Source: JAENWH01 sp038248745 (GTDB lineage Bacteria > Bacillota > Clostridia > Peptostreptococcales > Anaerovoracaceae). Taken from it: a stretch of 13,834 bases of DNA. A model generated the notes under the pieces. The model made no database searches and was not told the origin of the DNA. It worked only from the letters and a program-made list of their open reading frames with translations. Made by a program: the position numbers and the translations under genes. Positions 12,161 through 13,834 of the stretch are shown here, piece after piece (position 1 is the stretch's first letter; each line of letters starts with the position of its first letter). The DNA is taken from contig JBBRXC010000036.1 of assembly GCA_038248745.1 (NCBI GenBank), forward strand, positions 1-13,834, in the 5' to 3' direction.

Positions 12161-13315
12161 ATGGCAAACTTATTCTCAATCCCACAAGTTATTATTTCTG
12201 GTGAAAAAGCGCTACAGATGAGCGGGCAACATCTTAAAGGATATGGCAAAAAAGCGTTGATTGTTACAGATGATATGATGGTTCAGCTGAGCAACGTAAA
12301 AAAACTAACAGATGAATTAGATGAAATTAATGTTTCTTATGTAATATATTCAGACGTAAATACGGAACCAACACATTCAATGGTTGATCAGGGTGTGAAA
12401 ATATATAAAAAAGAAAAATGCGAATTCATTATAGGAATCGGCGGCGGAAGCCCAATGGATACAATGAAGGCCATAGGCGCGGTTGTTACAAATGGAGGAA
12501 ATATTTGCGATTATGTTGGAAAACTAATTGAAAATCCATTGCCACCACTTGTTGCAATTCCCACCACAGCAGGAACAGGTTCAGAGGCTACCAAGGTATC
12601 AATCATTACAAACACGAATACCGATGTGAAGATGCTGCTAAATAATTCGAAGCTTATTCCAAATTTGGCAATTGTTGACCCGGTATTTACACTTACCGTT
12701 CCGCCAGCAGTTACTGCAGCAACCGGCGTGGATGCCCTTACCCATGCCATAGAGGCTTATACCTCATTGAAGGCATTTTCTATGAGTGACATTTATGCGA
12801 TTTCAGCTGTAAAAAGAATTTTTGATAATATTTACGAAGTGTATGCTAACGGATCAAATGTGCAGGCAAGAAGAGAAATGGCCATTGCATCTCTTGAAGC
12901 AGGGATCGCTTTCAGTAATGCTTCCGTTACAGTAGTACATGGCATGAGTCGCCCAATCGGGGCCATGTTCCATATCCCACATGGTCTTTCAAATGCCATG
13001 CTTTTAAAAGTATGCTTACCATATATTAAACCAGGAGCAACGGCAAGATTAAATCACTTGGCAAAGGAAATAGGTGTTTTCAGACAGGGAATGACGCCAG
13101 ATGAAGGTGCAGAAGCTTTCGTTGTGGCAACAATTGCCTTGCTCAGAACCTTAAACATCCCATCGCCGGCAGAATTCGGCATCAGCAGAGATGAATTTTT
13201 TAAAGCAGTACCGAAGATGGCCGTAGATGCCTTGGCAAGTGGAAGCCCTGGAAATACACGACGTATTCCAAACGAAGAAGAAATAGAAGAATTATATAAG
13301 AAACTTTGGTATTAA
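12161..13315 (+). CDS. Iron-containing (group III) NAD(P)-dependent alcohol dehydrogenase
   Basis: This 384-residue protein is a full-length member of the Fe-dependent alcohol dehydrogenase family (DhaT, FucO, butanol and 4-hydroxybutyrate dehydrogenases). The nucleotide-binding motif GGGSPMD is at 94-100. The metal ligands expected for the family are visible: Asp191 and His195 in TGVDALTHAIEAY, His260 in VVHGMS and His274 in FHIPHGLSN. Where many relatives have GMAH after the third ligand, this one has GMSRPIG, marking a distinct subgroup. It should reduce an aldehyde or semialdehyde to an alcohol with NAD(P)H, or run in reverse. The start has GGAGG 6 nt upstream and its own promoter. Divergence from crt/CoA-transferase and an acyl-CoA dehydrogenase downstream suggest use in a CoA-linked acid/alcohol fermentation, such as 4-hydroxybutyrate or 5-hydroxyvalerate; that substrate guess is inference. 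Confidence 0.93.
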   Translation: MANLFSIPQVIISGEKALQMSGQHLKGYGKKALIVTDDMMVQLSNVKKLTDELDEINVSYVIYSDVNTEPTHSMVDQGVKIYKKEKCEFIIGIGGGSPMDTMKAIGAVVTNGGNICDYVGKLIENPLPPLVAIPTTAGTGSEATKVSIITNTNTDVKMLLNNSKLIPNLAIVDPVFTLTVPPAVTAATGVDALTHAIEAYTSLKAFSMSDIYAISAVKRIFDNIYEVYANGSNVQARREMAIASLEAGIAFSNASVTVVHGMSRPIGAMFHIPHGLSNAMLLKVCLPYIKPGATARLNHLAKEIGVFRQGMTPDEGAEAFVVATIALLRTLNIPSPAEFGISRDEFFKAVPKMAVDALASGSPGNTRRIPNEEEIEELYKKLWY

Positions 13316-13316
13316 G

Positions 13317-13342
13317 CGCATATTTTGTATACAGAATATGTG
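13317..13342. promoter_or_regulatory. 26-bp near-perfect palindrome just after the alcohol dehydrogenase stop
   Basis: The sequence from CGCATATT to AATATGTG is symmetric about GTATAC, with only two asymmetric pairs, both of which would be G-U wobbles in RNA. It starts one base after the stop codon. It may be an operator for the downstream gene or a 3' RNA hairpin; no T-tract follows. The central TGTATACA also occurs at 12048-12055. Confidence 0.5.
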
Positions 13343-13373
13343 ATGGTAGAAGGCATATAAGGGTATAACTTTA

Positions 13374-13400
13374 TTGACTAGGCCAGGCGAATCATATAAA
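13374..13400 (+). promoter_or_regulatory. Possible promoter of the acyl-CoA dehydrogenase gene
   Basis: TTGACT (13374-13379) and TATAAA (13395-13400) are separated by 15 bp, shorter than optimal, the same spacing as the nifJ P2 candidate. Transcription by read-through from the alcohol dehydrogenase gene is an equal alternative. Confidence 0.3.
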
Positions 13401-13411
13401 CTATTACCATG

Positions 13412-13430
13412 GGCCTTCTTTTTGAAGGCC
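13412..13430. other. Hairpin GGCCTTC-TTTTT-GAAGGCC in the acyl-CoA dehydrogenase leader
   Basis: A perfect 7-bp GC-rich stem closes a T5 loop. No T-run follows on either strand, so I do not call a terminator. It could weaken read-through from the upstream gene or stabilise the 5' end of the downstream message. Confidence 0.55.
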
Positions 13431-13479
13431 ACTTAGATATTAAATTTATAGAAGATAAAAAACAGGAGGAAAAACAAAA

Positions 13480-13834
13480 ATGGATTTCAAGTTAAATAAA
13501 ACACATTTACTACAGCAAGAAATGTTTCGTAGATTTGCAGAAAACGAAGTGAAACCACTTGCAGAAGAAATGGATGAAACAGAAATATACAACCTAGAGC
13601 TTCTTGCAAAGATGCATAAGGTTGGATTGATGGGGATCCCTTACGCAAAGGAATACGGTGGAGTAGGCGGTGACTATTTAGGGTATGCACTTGCGATGGA
13701 AGAAATTTCAAAGCATGACGGGAGTTCTGGGATAACAATTTCAGTACATACTTCTTTGGCCTGTTCATGCGTGAACGATTTTGGAACCGAGGAACAAAAG
13801 CAAATGTGGTTAAGACCCATGGTGGATGGATCCA
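13480..13834 (+). CDS. Acyl-CoA dehydrogenase (butyryl-CoA dehydrogenase-like), 3'-truncated by window
   Basis: The first 118 residues of a family of about 380 are present. They show the N-terminal helical domain of an FAD-dependent acyl-CoA dehydrogenase: QEMFRRFAENEVKPLAEEMDE near residues 13-33, MGIPYAKEYGGVGGDYLGY at 51-69, ALAMEEISKHDGS and SVHTSLACSCVNDFGTEEQK at 88-107, the last resembling clostridial short-chain enzymes. The FAD signature and catalytic Glu lie beyond the window. It would reduce an enoyl-CoA such as crotonyl-CoA, or oxidise the saturated form, usually together with an electron-transferring flavoprotein; whether etf genes follow cannot be seen. The start is marked by AGGAGGA (13464-13470), 9 nt upstream. 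It lies 164 bp after the alcohol dehydrogenase on the same strand. Confidence 0.93.
   Translation, partial: MDFKLNKTHLLQQEMFRRFAENEVKPLAEEMDETEIYNLELLAKMHKVGLMGIPYAKEYGGVGGDYLGYALAMEEISKHDGSSGITISVHTSLACSCVNDFGTEEQKQMWLRPMVDGS

Noticed and set aside
13412..13430. Intrinsic terminator between the alcohol dehydrogenase and acyl-CoA dehydrogenase genes
   Set aside because: The stem is good but no T-run follows on either strand; the T5 is in the loop.

Overview
The window looks like chromosomal DNA from a strictly anaerobic, fairly AT-rich, fermentative Clostridia-type bacterium. It encodes an oxygen-sensitive six-subunit Ech-type [NiFe] hydrogenase, a one-chain pyruvate:ferredoxin oxidoreductase, and enzymes of CoA-linked acid and alcohol fermentation (crotonase, CoA-transferase, Fe-type alcohol dehydrogenase, acyl-CoA dehydrogenase). 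Shine-Dalgarno sites are strong and promoters fit the sigma-70/SigA pattern. I cannot name a species; an amino-acid- or organic-acid-fermenting clostridium is the best guess, and that is inference.

Region 1 (1-4393, + strand): the end of an ech operon, echA(partial)-echB-echC-echD-echE-echF. Spacing is tight (one overlap of a single base, other gaps of 1 to 15 nt), and a strong intrinsic terminator follows. All metal-binding residues of a true [NiFe] hydrogenase are present in EchE (C65/C68 and C353/C356), so this is not complex I. Region 2 (4394-8622, + strand): a promoter region with two possible promoters around a dyad, then nifJ (PFOR), then a small two-helix membrane protein of unknown function, then a terminator. 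PFOR would supply reduced ferredoxin, and Ech would oxidise it to make H2 while exporting ions, so these neighbouring units form one energy-conserving route.

Region 3 (8465-9498): about 1 kb with no convincing gene but dense in repeats. It holds a 25-bp tandem repeat, a terminator whose 3' arm can also pair further downstream, a 95-bp dispersed repeat in two good copies and one decayed copy, a perfect 11-bp-arm inverted repeat, a 31-bp tandem repeat ending in a strong hairpin, and about 4.3 copies of a 29-30-bp tandem repeat. This is the least explained part of the window.

Region 4 (9499-13834): a crt - CoA-transferase operon on the - strand, divergent from an Fe-type alcohol dehydrogenase on the + strand, which is followed by the start of an acyl-CoA dehydrogenase that runs off the window. 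The 299-bp divergent intergenic region has a good promoter in each direction and two 18-bp dyads that resemble the operator of Rex, the NADH/NAD+-sensing repressor of fermentation genes. The set can support CoA-activated acid reduction (for example to butyrate or valerate) and aldehyde/alcohol interconversion for redox balance; the exact substrate cannot be read from the sequence.
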